In this document: one piece after another, positions 8,335-16,720 of the stretch
How positions within the stretch are numbered: position 1 is the first letter of the stretch
Layout of the letters: every line of letters starts with the position of its first letter
DNA from: Thermohalobaculum sp039180675
GTDB taxonomy: Bacteria; Pseudomonadota; Alphaproteobacteria; Rhodobacterales; Rhodobacteraceae
Length of the DNA: 64,000 nt
NCBI GenBank assembly: GCA_039180675.1
Contig: JBCDDC010000002.1
Span: forward strand, 1-64,000
Direction of reading: 5' to 3'
Notes under the pieces: model-generated
Database searches by the model: none
What the model saw: only the letters and a program-made list of their open reading frames with translations
Told to the model about the DNA's origin: nothing
Position numbers and translations under genes: made by a program

Positions 8335-9366
8335 TCAGTTTGCTGCGCGCCGCCGCCTGCTGGCGGCAAAGACCCCAAGCGCGCCGAGCAGCAGGAAAGC
8401 CGGAGCAGGCAGCGGAATCGCGGCCGCGACGGCGGAGGTGAACTGCGAATTCAGCTCGGTATGGATCTGCTGGGTCGGGTGGACCAGATCGAAGAACACC
8501 CGCTCCGCATTTGCTTCCTCGGCGGCCTGTTGGCCGAGATCGTCGAAGCAGTTCTGCACAACGTTGCCGTCCCCGTCGGAGATGACGCAGACGCTTGTCG
8601 TGTCCGAGACACCGAACGCGGCCGGGTCCGCTAGAAGATCATCGAAGAGGCTGTTCACGTCGACTTCGATGATGTTGATGCCGTCGGCTTGAAGCGAGAG
8701 GATTTCGGTGCTCAGCGCGCTGTTAAACGTGTCGGTTGCCGCGGTCGCCAGCCCCTCTGCCGGACCACCTGCGAAGAGCGGGATCGACCCTAAATCGGGC
8801 AGGTTGAAGACCACGAAATCGTTGATCCCGAACGTGTCGTTCAGCAAGCCGATATTCGTTCCGATATCACCTGCCGCCGTTGTCGCAGCCGCGAATGGGT
8901 CGCTGACACCGATCGAGTCGAACAGATCGTTTGCGCCGAACCACACCGACGCAAGCGGCCGGTCGCCGATAAGGGTCGGCAGAGCGGCGGGGCCGCCAAG
9001 TGTCGGAATCTCGGTGATCGAGAAGAGACCGACCTGCGCGCCGAAATCAGGAATGCCGTCGGCATCTTCGTTCGCGCGTGCCCCACCGAAGGCAAAGTTC
9101 GCGCCGACCCGGCCGAGGCCCGAGAAGCTCTCGATGATCGCCTCGTTCCAGACCGGCCCGTCAGAGAAACGACCGTCGAAATAGGGTGGGCTTGCCGGAG
9201 CGCCGACGGCAGAGAAAAGGTTTCCGTTGTCGCTGAGGCTGTCGCCGAACACGAGAAAGCTCGAGAAATTGTCGGTGAGCACGTTGGCCGCGAGGGCCGG
9301 GCCCGATGTGAGGGCCATGAGTGCTGCCGCAGCCGCAAGATGCCGGGTCGCTGCTGTATTGAACAC
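8335..9366 (-). CDS. Exported SGNH/GDSL hydrolase with VPLPA-type C-terminal sorting tag
   Basis: 343 residues from a GTG at 9366. This start is chosen because a GGGAGAG site precedes it and a clean signal peptide (HLAAAAALMALTSGPALAA) follows at once; the longer ATG form at 9429 would put a charged extension before the signal. GDSL hydrolase blocks are present: FGDSLSDNGN (catalytic Ser), GGARAN, GANDLF and DLVHPTQQ (Asp-His). The last 27 residues, starting IPLPAPAFLLLGAL and ending in RRRR, match the VPLPA-CTERM signal: a proline motif, a hydrophobic span and a basic tail, read by an exosortase/archaeosortase-like enzyme. No sortase gene is in the window. Likely a surface or extracellular lipase/esterase; substrate unknown. 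Confidence 0.9.
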   Translation of the reverse strand: MFNTAATRHLAAAAALMALTSGPALAANVLTDNFSSFLVFGDSLSDNGNLFSAVGAPASPPYFDGRFSDGPVWNEAIIESFSGLGRVGANFAFGGARANEDADGIPDFGAQVGLFSITEIPTLGGPAALPTLIGDRPLASVWFGANDLFDSIGVSDPFAAATTAAGDIGTNIGLLNDTFGINDFVVFNLPDLGSIPLFAGGPAEGLATAATDTFNSALSTEILSLQADGINIIEVDVNSLFDDLLADPAAFGVSDTTSVCVISDGDGNVVQNCFDDLGQQAAEEANAERVFFDLVHPTQQIHTELNSQFTSAVAAAIPLPAPAFLLLGALGVFAASRRRRAAN

Positions 9367-9590
9367 GGTGTCTCTCTCCCAGTTATCTTTATCTGTTTTG
9401 CGGATTGATAACTGCGTCGCCGCGCGCAACTCAACATTCGCCCCGGTATGACGTCGCGTAAAGCAAGCAATATGTGATCAATCGCGCCCGAAATTTCGCG
9501 CGACGCGCGAACTCACCCGATTTTTCGGCCGTATTTTCAACCGGGCGTGAAGTCAGGCGCAAATAGACGATCAGCAGCTTTGGCCCGCGA

Positions 9591-9971
9591 CTACGCTTCC
9601 TGCGGCAGCGGTCGCGATTTGCCGGTGTCGTCGATGGCGACGAAGGTAAAGGTGGCCTCGGTCACCTTCACATGCTCGCCGGATGGTTGGCGGGTGATCC
9701 AGACCTGCACGCCGATGCGCATGGAGCTTCGCCCCTCTCGCGCCATGTCGGAGTGGATCGAGACGACGTCGCCGACTTTCACGGGTCTCAGGAACTGCAT
9801 CGCATCGACCGCCACGGTGGCGACCCTCCCGCGGGCGCGCCTGCGGGCGAGCACCGAGGCGCCGAGATCCATCTGCGCCATCAGCCAGCCGCCGAAGATA
9901 TCGCCATTGGCGTTCGAGTCCGCAGGCATCGCGATGGTCTGGAGCGTCACCTCGCCCTGGGGTCCTGTCAT
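9591..9971 (-). CDS. Acyl-CoA thioesterase, hot-dog fold (YciA-like)
   Basis: 126 residues. A single hot-dog domain with the motif NANGDIFGGWLMAQMD at about 18-33, the hallmark of YciA/BFIT-type acyl-CoA hydrolases, followed by VKVGDVVSIHSDM. These enzymes split short to medium acyl-CoAs to free acid and CoA in the cytosol. The start at 9971 follows an AAGGAC site; longer in-frame versions lack family similarity. It lies between divergent or unrelated genes, so no pathway can be named. Confidence 0.9.
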   Translation of the reverse strand: MTGPQGEVTLQTIAMPADSNANGDIFGGWLMAQMDLGASVLARRRARGRVATVAVDAMQFLRPVKVGDVVSIHSDMAREGRSSMRIGVQVWITRQPSGEHVKVTEATFTFVAIDDTGKSRPLPQEA

Positions 9972-10233
9972 GTCGGGAAGTCCTTTTCTGCGGCCGCGGC
10001 ACGCCACTGCCACTTGTCGTGATGGTCTTGACGTCAGCAAGCGCCGGCCAACCGATCCAGTCAACCGTCAATCGGGCCTTTACGATTTAGGTCCCTGGAT
10101 ACCGCCGAGCACAGGTTGGACTGGACGATCCGGTAGGACCACGCCGCTCAGAGAAGGTGTCGCCCCGGAGAAGGGCGGGCCGCCGGGCGATATGATACCC
10201 TCCGCATATCCCATGCTGAGTCGGAGAAGACAC

Positions 10234-10410
10234 ATGCCTGAGAAGAAGCGCGGCAAGGAGCGGGGATCGGCCAAAGGCGGTTCAGGGCAGCGGCCCTGCG
10301 ACACTGTCGCCGAGACGCCGCCCGAGACGGCAGAGAACTTCGAGCATACGATCAGAAGGCTCGTGATCGAGCGCGAACAAGAGCGTGCGAAGCTAAGAGG
10401 AGAGATCTGA
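10234..10410 (+). CDS. Small basic hypothetical protein upstream of the metallothionein
   Basis: 58 residues, lysine- and arginine-rich at the N-terminus (MPEKKRGKERGSAKGG) with a helical, charged C-terminal half (HTIRRLVIEREQERAKLRG). It has a single Cys and no membrane segment. A GGAGAAGACAC site precedes the ATG at 10234. Its stop codon overlaps the metallothionein start (ATGA at 10410), which suggests translational coupling. I recognise no family. The frame is open for a long way upstream, so the exact start is inferred from the ribosome site. Confidence 0.6.
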   Translation: MPEKKRGKERGSAKGGSGQRPCDTVAETPPETAENFEHTIRRLVIEREQERAKLRGEI

Positions 10411-10577
10411 TGAGCGTTGCAGTCAACACGACCTGCGCCTGTCCGAAATGCGAATGCGCCGTGAGTGCTGGAGAATCGATCGAGCAGGATGGCCGGCTTT
10501 TCTGCAGCCAGCCCTGCGCCGACGGCCACCCCAACGGCAAAGCCTGCAGTAGTCCCGGCTGCACCTGCGCAAGCTGA
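10410..10577 (+). CDS. Bacterial metallothionein (SmtA/BmtA type)
   Basis: 55 residues with nine cysteines: C9, C11, C14, C16, C32, C36, C46, C51 and C53, plus His40. The opening TCACPKCEC, the central GRLFCSQPCADGHPNG and the C-terminal PGCTC fit the bacterial metallothionein family, whose members bind a cluster of Zn(II) or Cd(II) ions through Cys and His in the cytosol. The ATG overlaps the stop of the preceding small gene, and an AGAGGAGAG site sits inside that gene's 3' end. An inverted repeat (10590-10597 with 10616-10623) follows but has no T tract. No ArsR or MerR regulator is adjacent, so control is unknown. Confidence 0.9.
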   Translation: MSVAVNTTCACPKCECAVSAGESIEQDGRLFCSQPCADGHPNGKACSSPGCTCAS

Positions 10578-10682
10578 CCGGTCCGTGGCCGGGCGAGCGA
10601 TGGCGGCAGATTGATCTCGCCCGCATGGGCTGCCCGGGCTAGGGTTGGGTGCAAATCGCCTGGATATGGAAGACACCCGCCC

Positions 10683-11405
10683 ATGACCGGCCCGGCCCCA
10701 GACCTCCGCTGCAACCTGTGTGGCGGGACTGAGTTCTACGACTTCAAGTCTCGCAAGGCGGCGCGATGCGCCTCATGCAAATCCTTCGAGCGCACCCGTC
10801 TTCTGGGCCTCTTCCTGCAAAGGGTGGAGCTGACCCGGGACACGCGCGTGCTGCACCTGAGCCCGGAGGAGGGGCTCTACAGCTACATCAAGGAGCGGGT
10901 CGCGCCCGAAAACTACGTGACCGCCGATATTGATACCCGGCGCTATAGTTTCGCCGAGAACATCCAATTCATCGACCTCTGCGAGATGGAGGATTGGCCG
11001 AGCGATAACTTCGACCTGATCCTGCACTCCCACGTGCTGGAACACACGCCCTGCAACATCGCCTATTCGCTGTTCCACCTGCACCGGATCTTGAAACCGG
11101 GCGGTCTGCATCTGTGCATCATTCCGTTCCTCAAAGGATACTGGGACGAGACGTTCCAGGAGATCGGCGAGGAGGCGCGCCATGAGCGGTTCGGCCAGCA
11201 CGATCATGTCCGGCGCTACGGAAGGAAAGATATGGGCGCGCATCTGGGCAAGATCATCCGCCTGCCGGATCGCTATGACGCGCGGGACTGGGTGTCGGAG
11301 GATGAGCTGAGGCGCTGCAATGTGCCCGAAATGACCTGGGCTGGATTCACGCCATCGACGGTGCTGCAACTGCGCAAGGAGGATTATCTCCTGACCACGG
11401 CCTGA
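10683..11405 (+). CDS. Class I SAM-dependent methyltransferase with N-terminal zinc-ribbon-like motif
   Basis: 240 residues. The first 35 residues hold two Cys pairs (CNLCGG and CASC) spaced like a small zinc ribbon. Next is a Rossmann-type methyltransferase core: TRVLHLSPEEGLYS (SAM loop), YVTADIDTRRY (acidic ribose ligand), FDLILHSHVLEHTP and LKPGGLHLCIIPF. The start at 10683 follows a GGAAGA site. Substrate is not evident; similar proteins occur in surface-glycan loci, but no glycan cluster is seen here. Confidence 0.85.
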   Translation: MTGPAPDLRCNLCGGTEFYDFKSRKAARCASCKSFERTRLLGLFLQRVELTRDTRVLHLSPEEGLYSYIKERVAPENYVTADIDTRRYSFAENIQFIDLCEMEDWPSDNFDLILHSHVLEHTPCNIAYSLFHLHRILKPGGLHLCIIPFLKGYWDETFQEIGEEARHERFGQHDHVRRYGRKDMGAHLGKIIRLPDRYDARDWVSEDELRRCNVPEMTWAGFTPSTVLQLRKEDYLLTTA

Positions 11406-11423
11406 CCGGCGGTGCAGCCGGGC

Positions 11424-12542
11424 CTATTGGACCAGGAAGTAATCCTCGCAGACCCCCTCACGATAGACATCGGCCGTGCAGCAATGGAGCCCGCCGCCGA
11501 AGGCATAGGCGTCGCGGAGATCCACCGGCACGACCTCTTGGCCCAATTTGTCGAGCTGTTCCATCTGGTAGACCTCCGAGGCCTCGACGCAGACGGTTTT
11601 GGGGTCGAGCACCAGCACGTTCATGCTGAGCCAAGTCGAGGAGTAGCAGAGTGGCGGGGGTGTGTTATGCGCTGGTTGGGCGGCGTCCACGATCTCCCAG
11701 CCGTTTTTCTCGAACATCTCGCGCTGGTCGTCGGGCAGGCGGCGTTGCGGGTTGTTCAGGATCAAACCCGGGCAAATTGGCGTGAAAGTCGCGTCGATGT
11801 GGATCGGGTAGGGATCGCCAGGGAAGTTCACGGCATGGACCCGGTGGTCGGGGAAGTGGCGGCGCAGCCACTCGATGCCCTTGAGATTGGTCGTGAACCC
11901 GTGCTGGACGACGAGATCCTTGCCGAAACGCAGCACGTCTGCCGCGTCGAACAGCGGTTCCTCCTCGGTGGTGACGAAGAACTTCTCGGCGGTCCACTCA
12001 AGCCGTTTCGCGACGCCGATTTTCTCAGACAGATAGTCGGCATGGTAGTCCGCATCGGTCAGCCGGGGTTTCGGAGCACATTCGTGCCGGAAGTTCGGGT
12101 CTTCGTCGAAATAGCGCTGCATCAGCGGACGGTAGTTGAGGTACTCGAACCAGCGGCAGCGATACGACATCGTCGCCTCGAGGATCTCGTTGCCGACGGT
12201 GAGCAGAACGTCCCGCGGCGGCATGCAGCCGAACTGGCTGTCGGTGTGGAAATCCGGCGTGGTGACCGGCTGCGCGTGGTCGATCGGGTCGGGCCGGTCG
12301 ACCCGGATGCCACGGGCCTCGAGCTGACCGGCAAACTTGTCGAGCAGTTCGTTGCCCCGGTCGATCGTCTCCTGCGGGCGCTTGCCCCACTGGCCGCGCA
12401 TGTCGGAATCCTCGGGCACCTTGGCGTCCAGCGCGGGTTCCGGCGGGGGGATATGGCAGTTGGTTGCACGGCCGACGATCACGTGGCGCAGCGGATCCCA
12501 CTCGTTCCACGAGTTGACGACGGTTTTCTGCGCCTCTGCCAT
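11424..12542 (-). CDS. Glycine amidinotransferase-like enzyme
   Basis: 372 residues, in the guanidino-group-modifying superfamily. It matches the arginine:glycine amidinotransferase branch: FDAADVLRFGKD (Asp199/Asp202 region), YPIHIDATF with His248 and GGGLHCCTADV with catalytic Cys354. The surrounding pattern TTNLKGIEWLRRHF is typical of vertebrate AGAT and its bacterial relatives such as StrB and CyrA. Such enzymes move the amidino group of arginine to an amine acceptor, giving ornithine. The acceptor here is unknown. A GGGGAGAG site supports the start. It stands alone between convergent and co-directional genes of other functions. Confidence 0.88.
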   Translation of the reverse strand: MAEAQKTVVNSWNEWDPLRHVIVGRATNCHIPPPEPALDAKVPEDSDMRGQWGKRPQETIDRGNELLDKFAGQLEARGIRVDRPDPIDHAQPVTTPDFHTDSQFGCMPPRDVLLTVGNEILEATMSYRCRWFEYLNYRPLMQRYFDEDPNFRHECAPKPRLTDADYHADYLSEKIGVAKRLEWTAEKFFVTTEEEPLFDAADVLRFGKDLVVQHGFTTNLKGIEWLRRHFPDHRVHAVNFPGDPYPIHIDATFTPICPGLILNNPQRRLPDDQREMFEKNGWEIVDAAQPAHNTPPPLCYSSTWLSMNVLVLDPKTVCVEASEVYQMEQLDKLGQEVVPVDLRDAYAFGGGLHCCTADVYREGVCEDYFLVQ

Positions 12543-12632
12543 GATGCTCTCCCCTGCAATGCGGGGCCTATGTGAGGGAAGGCTGCGCGGACCGACAAGT
12601 CCGATCTGGACCCTCTGATGTGCGGAAAGCGA

Positions 12633-13754
12633 CTAGCTCCAGCTCAGAACCGGTTCGCCCAGCACGTCGAGATCCGGGGTGAGGCCAAGGCCTGGTGTGG
12701 TGGGTGCAAGCACGCCGCCATCCCGGACCGGGGCGTCGATTGCGGCGGTGACCGTACTCACCATGTCCCGGCAGTCGAGGATGCAGCGGAGCATATGTGG
12801 CGGCACGGTCTGGCCTAGGTGGCAGATCGCGGCGAAGGCGATCTGGGAGCCCACGGTCTCCTGCACGCTGAGGGTCAGCCCGGCGGCAAGGCAGATATCG
12901 CGCTGGCGGCGGCCACGGGTCAGCCCGCCGTTCTTCGAGATCTTGAGCCCGATCCCATCGGCGATGTCGTCGCGGATCAGCTGGATCAGGCTGGCCTCGT
13001 CGATCGCCAGCTCGTCGAGGATGATCGGGATCGTACAGCGCTGCCGGAGCGAGGCGGTCTCGGCCCAGGTCGCGCAGGGGGCTTCGAGGACGAAATCGAG
13101 CCCGGCAGGCAGCAGGCGAAGCATGCGGAGTGCCGTCTCCGCCGTCAGCCCGCCATTGGCGTCGGCGAGGAAGAACTCGCCCTGCCTACGGTCGGCGAGG
13201 CAGGCGGCGATCCGTTCGGCATCCAGCGCCGGGCCGCCCTCGGCCTCGCTCGCGCCAATCTTGATCGAGTGGCCGAGATAGCCGCGCGCCCTGTGATCGG
13301 CGACGCGGGCGCGCATGTCCTCGGGCTCGCCCGCATAGATGGACGAGATGACGGGCATGCGCGTGGTCGTGCTGCCGCCCAAGAGATCGCAGATCGGCAG
13401 GCCGACGGACTTGCCGAAGATGTCCCAGCAGGCGACATCGAGCGGGGCCTTCACATGGGTGTGGCCGGTCAGCGCCTCATCCATGCGCTGGTTGATCCGG
13501 TCGACCAGACGAGGGTCCTGGCCGAGCAGCGCTGGTGCCACCTCCTCCAGCCCCGCACGAACGCCGCGCCCGTGGGCGGCGATATAGGTCGCACCGAAAG
13601 GCGTGCTCTCGCCCCAGCCCTCGGTGCCGTCCTCGCAGGTGATCCGCACAATGGTGGCGTCGAAAGATGTGTATTCCCGCGCGCCGGAGAGTTTGTAGGT
13701 GGCGCCCGCATAGGGCAGGTCGATCTGGAAGGCATCGATGCGGTGGATCTTCAT
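12633..13754 (-). CDS. Enolase-superfamily (mandelate racemase/muconate lactonising) enzyme
   Basis: 373 residues. An N-terminal capping domain (about 1-125) carries WGESTPFGATYIAAH, followed by a TIM barrel with HSIKIGA (first catalytic Lys), LADANGG and LEAPC and LDELAID (metal-ligand acids) and GLKISKNGGLTRGR (second Lys). The arrangement resembles proline-betaine/hydroxyproline epimerases and cis-3-hydroxyproline dehydratases of marine alphaproteobacteria, but substrate cannot be set from sequence by eye. The ATG at 13754 follows a GGAGACCCAGG site; the frame is open further upstream without similarity. Confidence 0.85.
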   Translation of the reverse strand: MKIHRIDAFQIDLPYAGATYKLSGAREYTSFDATIVRITCEDGTEGWGESTPFGATYIAAHGRGVRAGLEEVAPALLGQDPRLVDRINQRMDEALTGHTHVKAPLDVACWDIFGKSVGLPICDLLGGSTTTRMPVISSIYAGEPEDMRARVADHRARGYLGHSIKIGASEAEGGPALDAERIAACLADRRQGEFFLADANGGLTAETALRMLRLLPAGLDFVLEAPCATWAETASLRQRCTIPIILDELAIDEASLIQLIRDDIADGIGLKISKNGGLTRGRRQRDICLAAGLTLSVQETVGSQIAFAAICHLGQTVPPHMLRCILDCRDMVSTVTAAIDAPVRDGGVLAPTTPGLGLTPDLDVLGEPVLSWS

Positions 13755-13861
13755 CCTGGGTCTCCGGCGGCTTGGTTCCCTTTCTGATGCGGAAATGGCG
13801 CGTGCGTCCAGCGCCGATCGGTGCTGGACGGGCCTTCGCATCCGCTTCAGACTTCTCTTCG

Positions 13862-14695
13862 ATGACCGAGACGCAGATCACACCGCTTCTGGAGACCGGG
13901 TTCTACCGGCTCGTCAAGGGCCGCCATGGCCGGTTCCTGACCAATCCGCGCGACACCTTCATCGGGCGGGCGGTCGCGACCTATGGCGAGTATAGCGAGC
14001 TGGAATTCACCCTGCTGGCGCAGCTTGTCGGCGAGGGCGCTGTCGCCATCGAGGTCGGGGCGAATATGGGGGCGCTGACCGTGCCGCTCGCCAAGCATCT
14101 GGGTCCGCGCGGGCTGCTCTATGCGCTGGAGCCGCAGCCGTTGGTCTTCCAGCAGCTCGCGGCCAATCTGGCGCTGAACGACTTGGTGAATGTCGCGGCC
14201 ATGAACATGGCGGCCGGGTCGGAGGCCGAACGGATCGGGATCGCGCGGGTCAACCCGGGCGCGGATCTGAACTTCGGCGGGGTCGCGCTCGATCAGGTGC
14301 GGGACGAGGATCAGCCGTTCAGCGTGGAGGTCGTTCGTCTGGATGAGGCGATCGACCCGTCGGCGCTGAGCCTGATCAAGATCGATGTGGAAGGGATGGA
14401 GAGCGCCGTGATCGAAGGCGCCGGTGGCCTGATCAGCCGGTTCCGGCCGATCCTCTATCTCGAATGCGCCGAGGAGGGGTCGGACACGCTGATCGCGCAG
14501 ATCCTGGCGCTTGGCTACAAAGCCTGGTGGCACACCCCGCCGCTTTACAACCCAGACAACTATGCCGGGCTGGCGGAGAACCTGTTTCCGAGACTGGTCA
14601 GCATCAACATGCTCTGCCTGCCGGAGGAGAGCGGGCGGGAGGTCGCGGGATTGCACGCGGTGACCGGCCCCGGGGATCATCCCAAGCGGCGTTAG
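13862..14695 (+). CDS. FkbM family methyltransferase
   Basis: 277 residues. A Rossmann methyltransferase of the FkbM type: AIEVGANMGALTVPLAK (SAM loop), LYALEPQPLVFQQLAANL, and SLIKIDVEGMESAVIEGA, the family signature. Such enzymes O-methylate sugars or natural products. The ATG at 13862 overlaps nothing and begins inside the promoter region of the divergent enolase-family gene, whose start is about 100 bases away, so the two may share a control region. Confidence 0.9.
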   Translation: MTETQITPLLETGFYRLVKGRHGRFLTNPRDTFIGRAVATYGEYSELEFTLLAQLVGEGAVAIEVGANMGALTVPLAKHLGPRGLLYALEPQPLVFQQLAANLALNDLVNVAAMNMAAGSEAERIGIARVNPGADLNFGGVALDQVRDEDQPFSVEVVRLDEAIDPSALSLIKIDVEGMESAVIEGAGGLISRFRPILYLECAEEGSDTLIAQILALGYKAWWHTPPLYNPDNYAGLAENLFPRLVSINMLCLPEESGREVAGLHAVTGPGDHPKRR

Positions 14696-14770
14696 CTGGG
14701 CTGAGGCCTGCCGGTCGTAGGCCGGAAAACGGCGCTTGAGACCCGCTTCAGGCCCTCTAGCTATCCCGCA

Positions 14771-15070
14771 ATGGCGAGCGACGACCCGATCTGCCCCCTT
14801 TGCGAGCGTCCGATCCCGGATGAGGCGAAACAATCGATGCACCACCTGGTCCCGAAACTGCGCGGCGGGAAGGGCGGCCCGGTCGTCCGGCTCCACCAGA
14901 TCTGCCACAACGAGATCCACGCGACGTTGACCGAGGCGGAACTGGCGCGGGAGTGGAATACGCCCGAGAAGCTGCGGGAGCACCCGCGGCTGGCGAAGTT
15001 CATCGCCTGGGTCGCAAAGAAACCGCCGACCTTCCACAACCGGAGCGCCGGCGGCAGGCGCAAGCGCTAG
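14771..15070 (+). CDS. Small HNH endonuclease-like protein
   Basis: 99 residues. CPLC near the N-terminus, then HHLVPKLRGGKGG and HQICHNEIHA give a compact HNH/zinc-finger fold (His-His, Asn-type and His ligands). Stand-alone small HNH proteins of this kind are widespread in alphaproteobacteria, and their target is generally not known. It is basic at the C-terminus (SAGGRRKR). The stop codon TAG at 15068-15070 ends exactly at the first base of a palindromic element. Confidence 0.8.
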   Translation: MASDDPICPLCERPIPDEAKQSMHHLVPKLRGGKGGPVVRLHQICHNEIHATLTEAELAREWNTPEKLREHPRLAKFIAWVAKKPPTFHNRSAGGRRKR

Positions 15071-15150
15071 GCGGGGCCGCGCGCTCCCCGGCAATCTGAT
15101 CGCAGGGTGGTGGGGTCACGATCACCCACCCACCCGCGCGCGGCCCCGCC
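15070..15150. repeat. GC-rich palindromic element A (15-bp perfect arms)
   Basis: Perfect inverted arms of 15 bp at 15070-15084 and 15136-15150 (GGCGGGGCCGCGCGC and its complement) enclose 51 bases. Inside lie a further TGATCG/CGATCA pair and a G-rich stretch facing CACCCACCCACCC, so much of the interior can pair too. There is no T tract. It shares the arm end GCGCG and the core CCCACCCACCC with the element at 42510-42584. Confidence 0.75.
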
Positions 15151-15273
15151 CGATCCGTCCCTGATCCGTCATCGAGGGAAAATTTGATCGCCCGTCGGAT
15201 CGGGGGTGCTTGGCAAACCGGATGCCGCGTGCAACCGTTAGCGGTGAGGGACTTTTTTTAGGGGGGATTTTCC

Positions 15274-16656
15274 ATGAAGCGGTTTGTTATCGCGACGATT
15301 TGTGCGATCGCATTTTCAATTGTTGGCTCGGCAGAGGCCGGATTCATCAAACTGGGAAAACTCGGGAATGTCGGGGATGCGGTGAAGCGCGCCGATGTCC
15401 CGGATAGTGTGCTTATGCGATCGCTTGACGGGGATGGCCCGGGGGTAGCGCTGAGCCGGAACGAGTATAACTGGGTTCTTACCGATGCTCTGGGCCGCGA
15501 GACACCTTTCCGCTCGGTCGACGATCTTGATACCGCGCTTGGTACCGCCGGACGCAATGGTGAGGCGGTCACGGTCGTTGTCACGCCTGAGACGTTGGAT
15601 GAGATGGGGCCACTTGCGAGCGCGCTGGCCGATCGCAAGGCGCTGAGGCTTTGGACGAATAAGACGAAATACCGGGCCGCCCGGTCGTCAGGTGGCCTGG
15701 TTATCGAGGCCAGACCGGGCCTGAGCATCCCGGTCGAACCAAGGCGGATGCTGGACGAGGCGCTGGCGATCCTGGACCGGCCGCTCGACCGGGTACAGGT
15801 CGCGGAACTCGGCAAGCCGAAAACCTCGGGCCCACGGCTCGTCGGTTTCGCTGAGGGAGCGCCGACGCGGCCGGGAGAGACGGCGCTCCTGACGCCTGAC
15901 CGGCTGACGGAGGGCATGAAGGCGTCCTCGGGCGGTACGATTGTGCTGACCGGGCGCGTGCGGGGCGATCTGTTGCGTGGATCCGGAGGCGCCGAAATGG
16001 CGCTCAGCGATCTGCGTGCCGCCGCGGCGGCTGCGGATGTGCATCTGGTTGTCGTCAACAGCTCGGCGAAAGCCGCGCGAAAGGTGATCGATACGGCAAA
16101 AACCCAGGGTGACCTGATTTCTGCGTTTGCCTCGCGGCGGCACCCTATGACCGCCAAGGTCGCCGTCACGACTGAAGGCCGTGTCCGTCTCTCGGCACAG
16201 CGTCAGGCGCCGGCACCGCGCGCGGTCCCCGAGAATCTGGAAAGCGAGGGGATAGCTGCTGGAAGGGTCGCCATAGATCTGGTGGAGGCCGTGGTTGATG
16301 CCGCCGTGACCGGGGTTGAGATCGACACCCGGGACAAACGCTCTCAGCGCAAGATCGAAGATCCGCTGATCCCCGGGTTGCCAGACTGGCTGTCGCTCTA
16401 CCTGGTTGTCAGCACGGTGGCGGGCTTCTTGTTTCTGCGCGCCGCGTGGCCGGTCTTTAAGCTCTTTTGGCAGATCTCTGCCAAGCCGATGACGCTGAGA
16501 CATGTTCTGCGGTTCATAGTCTTTATCCTGACCCTGCCGCTGCTAGGCGGCTTTTATTTCCCCATATTCGTGGTCCTGAGTATCCTTGGCCCAGTTCGCT
16601 GGATCTTGCGGAAGCTCGGTATTCTGAGGCCCCCAGCATATCCAGGGCGGCTCTGA
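15274..16656 (+). CDS. Exported/membrane hypothetical protein
   Basis: 460 residues, no family recognised. A signal peptide (MKRFVIATICAIAFSIVGSAEA) is followed by a soluble region of about 330 residues with a repeated alpha/beta feel (LTDALGRETPFRSVDDLDTAL, VVVTPETLDEMG, VLTGRVRGDLL). Two or three hydrophobic helices lie near the C-terminus (around 365-385 and 405-440), then a short basic tail. An AGGGGGG stretch before the ATG supports the start. Codon use looks somewhat less GC-biased than its neighbours. The arrangement suggests a periplasmic domain tethered to the inner membrane by its C-terminus. Confidence 0.7.
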   Translation: MKRFVIATICAIAFSIVGSAEAGFIKLGKLGNVGDAVKRADVPDSVLMRSLDGDGPGVALSRNEYNWVLTDALGRETPFRSVDDLDTALGTAGRNGEAVTVVVTPETLDEMGPLASALADRKALRLWTNKTKYRAARSSGGLVIEARPGLSIPVEPRRMLDEALAILDRPLDRVQVAELGKPKTSGPRLVGFAEGAPTRPGETALLTPDRLTEGMKASSGGTIVLTGRVRGDLLRGSGGAEMALSDLRAAAAAADVHLVVVNSSAKAARKVIDTAKTQGDLISAFASRRHPMTAKVAVTTEGRVRLSAQRQAPAPRAVPENLESEGIAAGRVAIDLVEAVVDAAVTGVEIDTRDKRSQRKIEDPLIPGLPDWLSLYLVVSTVAGFLFLRAAWPVFKLFWQISAKPMTLRHVLRFIVFILTLPLLGGFYFPIFVVLSILGPVRWILRKLGILRPPAYPGRL

Positions 16657-16720
16657 CAATTTCTCGCCAGGGCGGGCTTCGGCCTTGCGATTGGCCCGGG
16701 CTCTGCTACATCGCGGCCCC

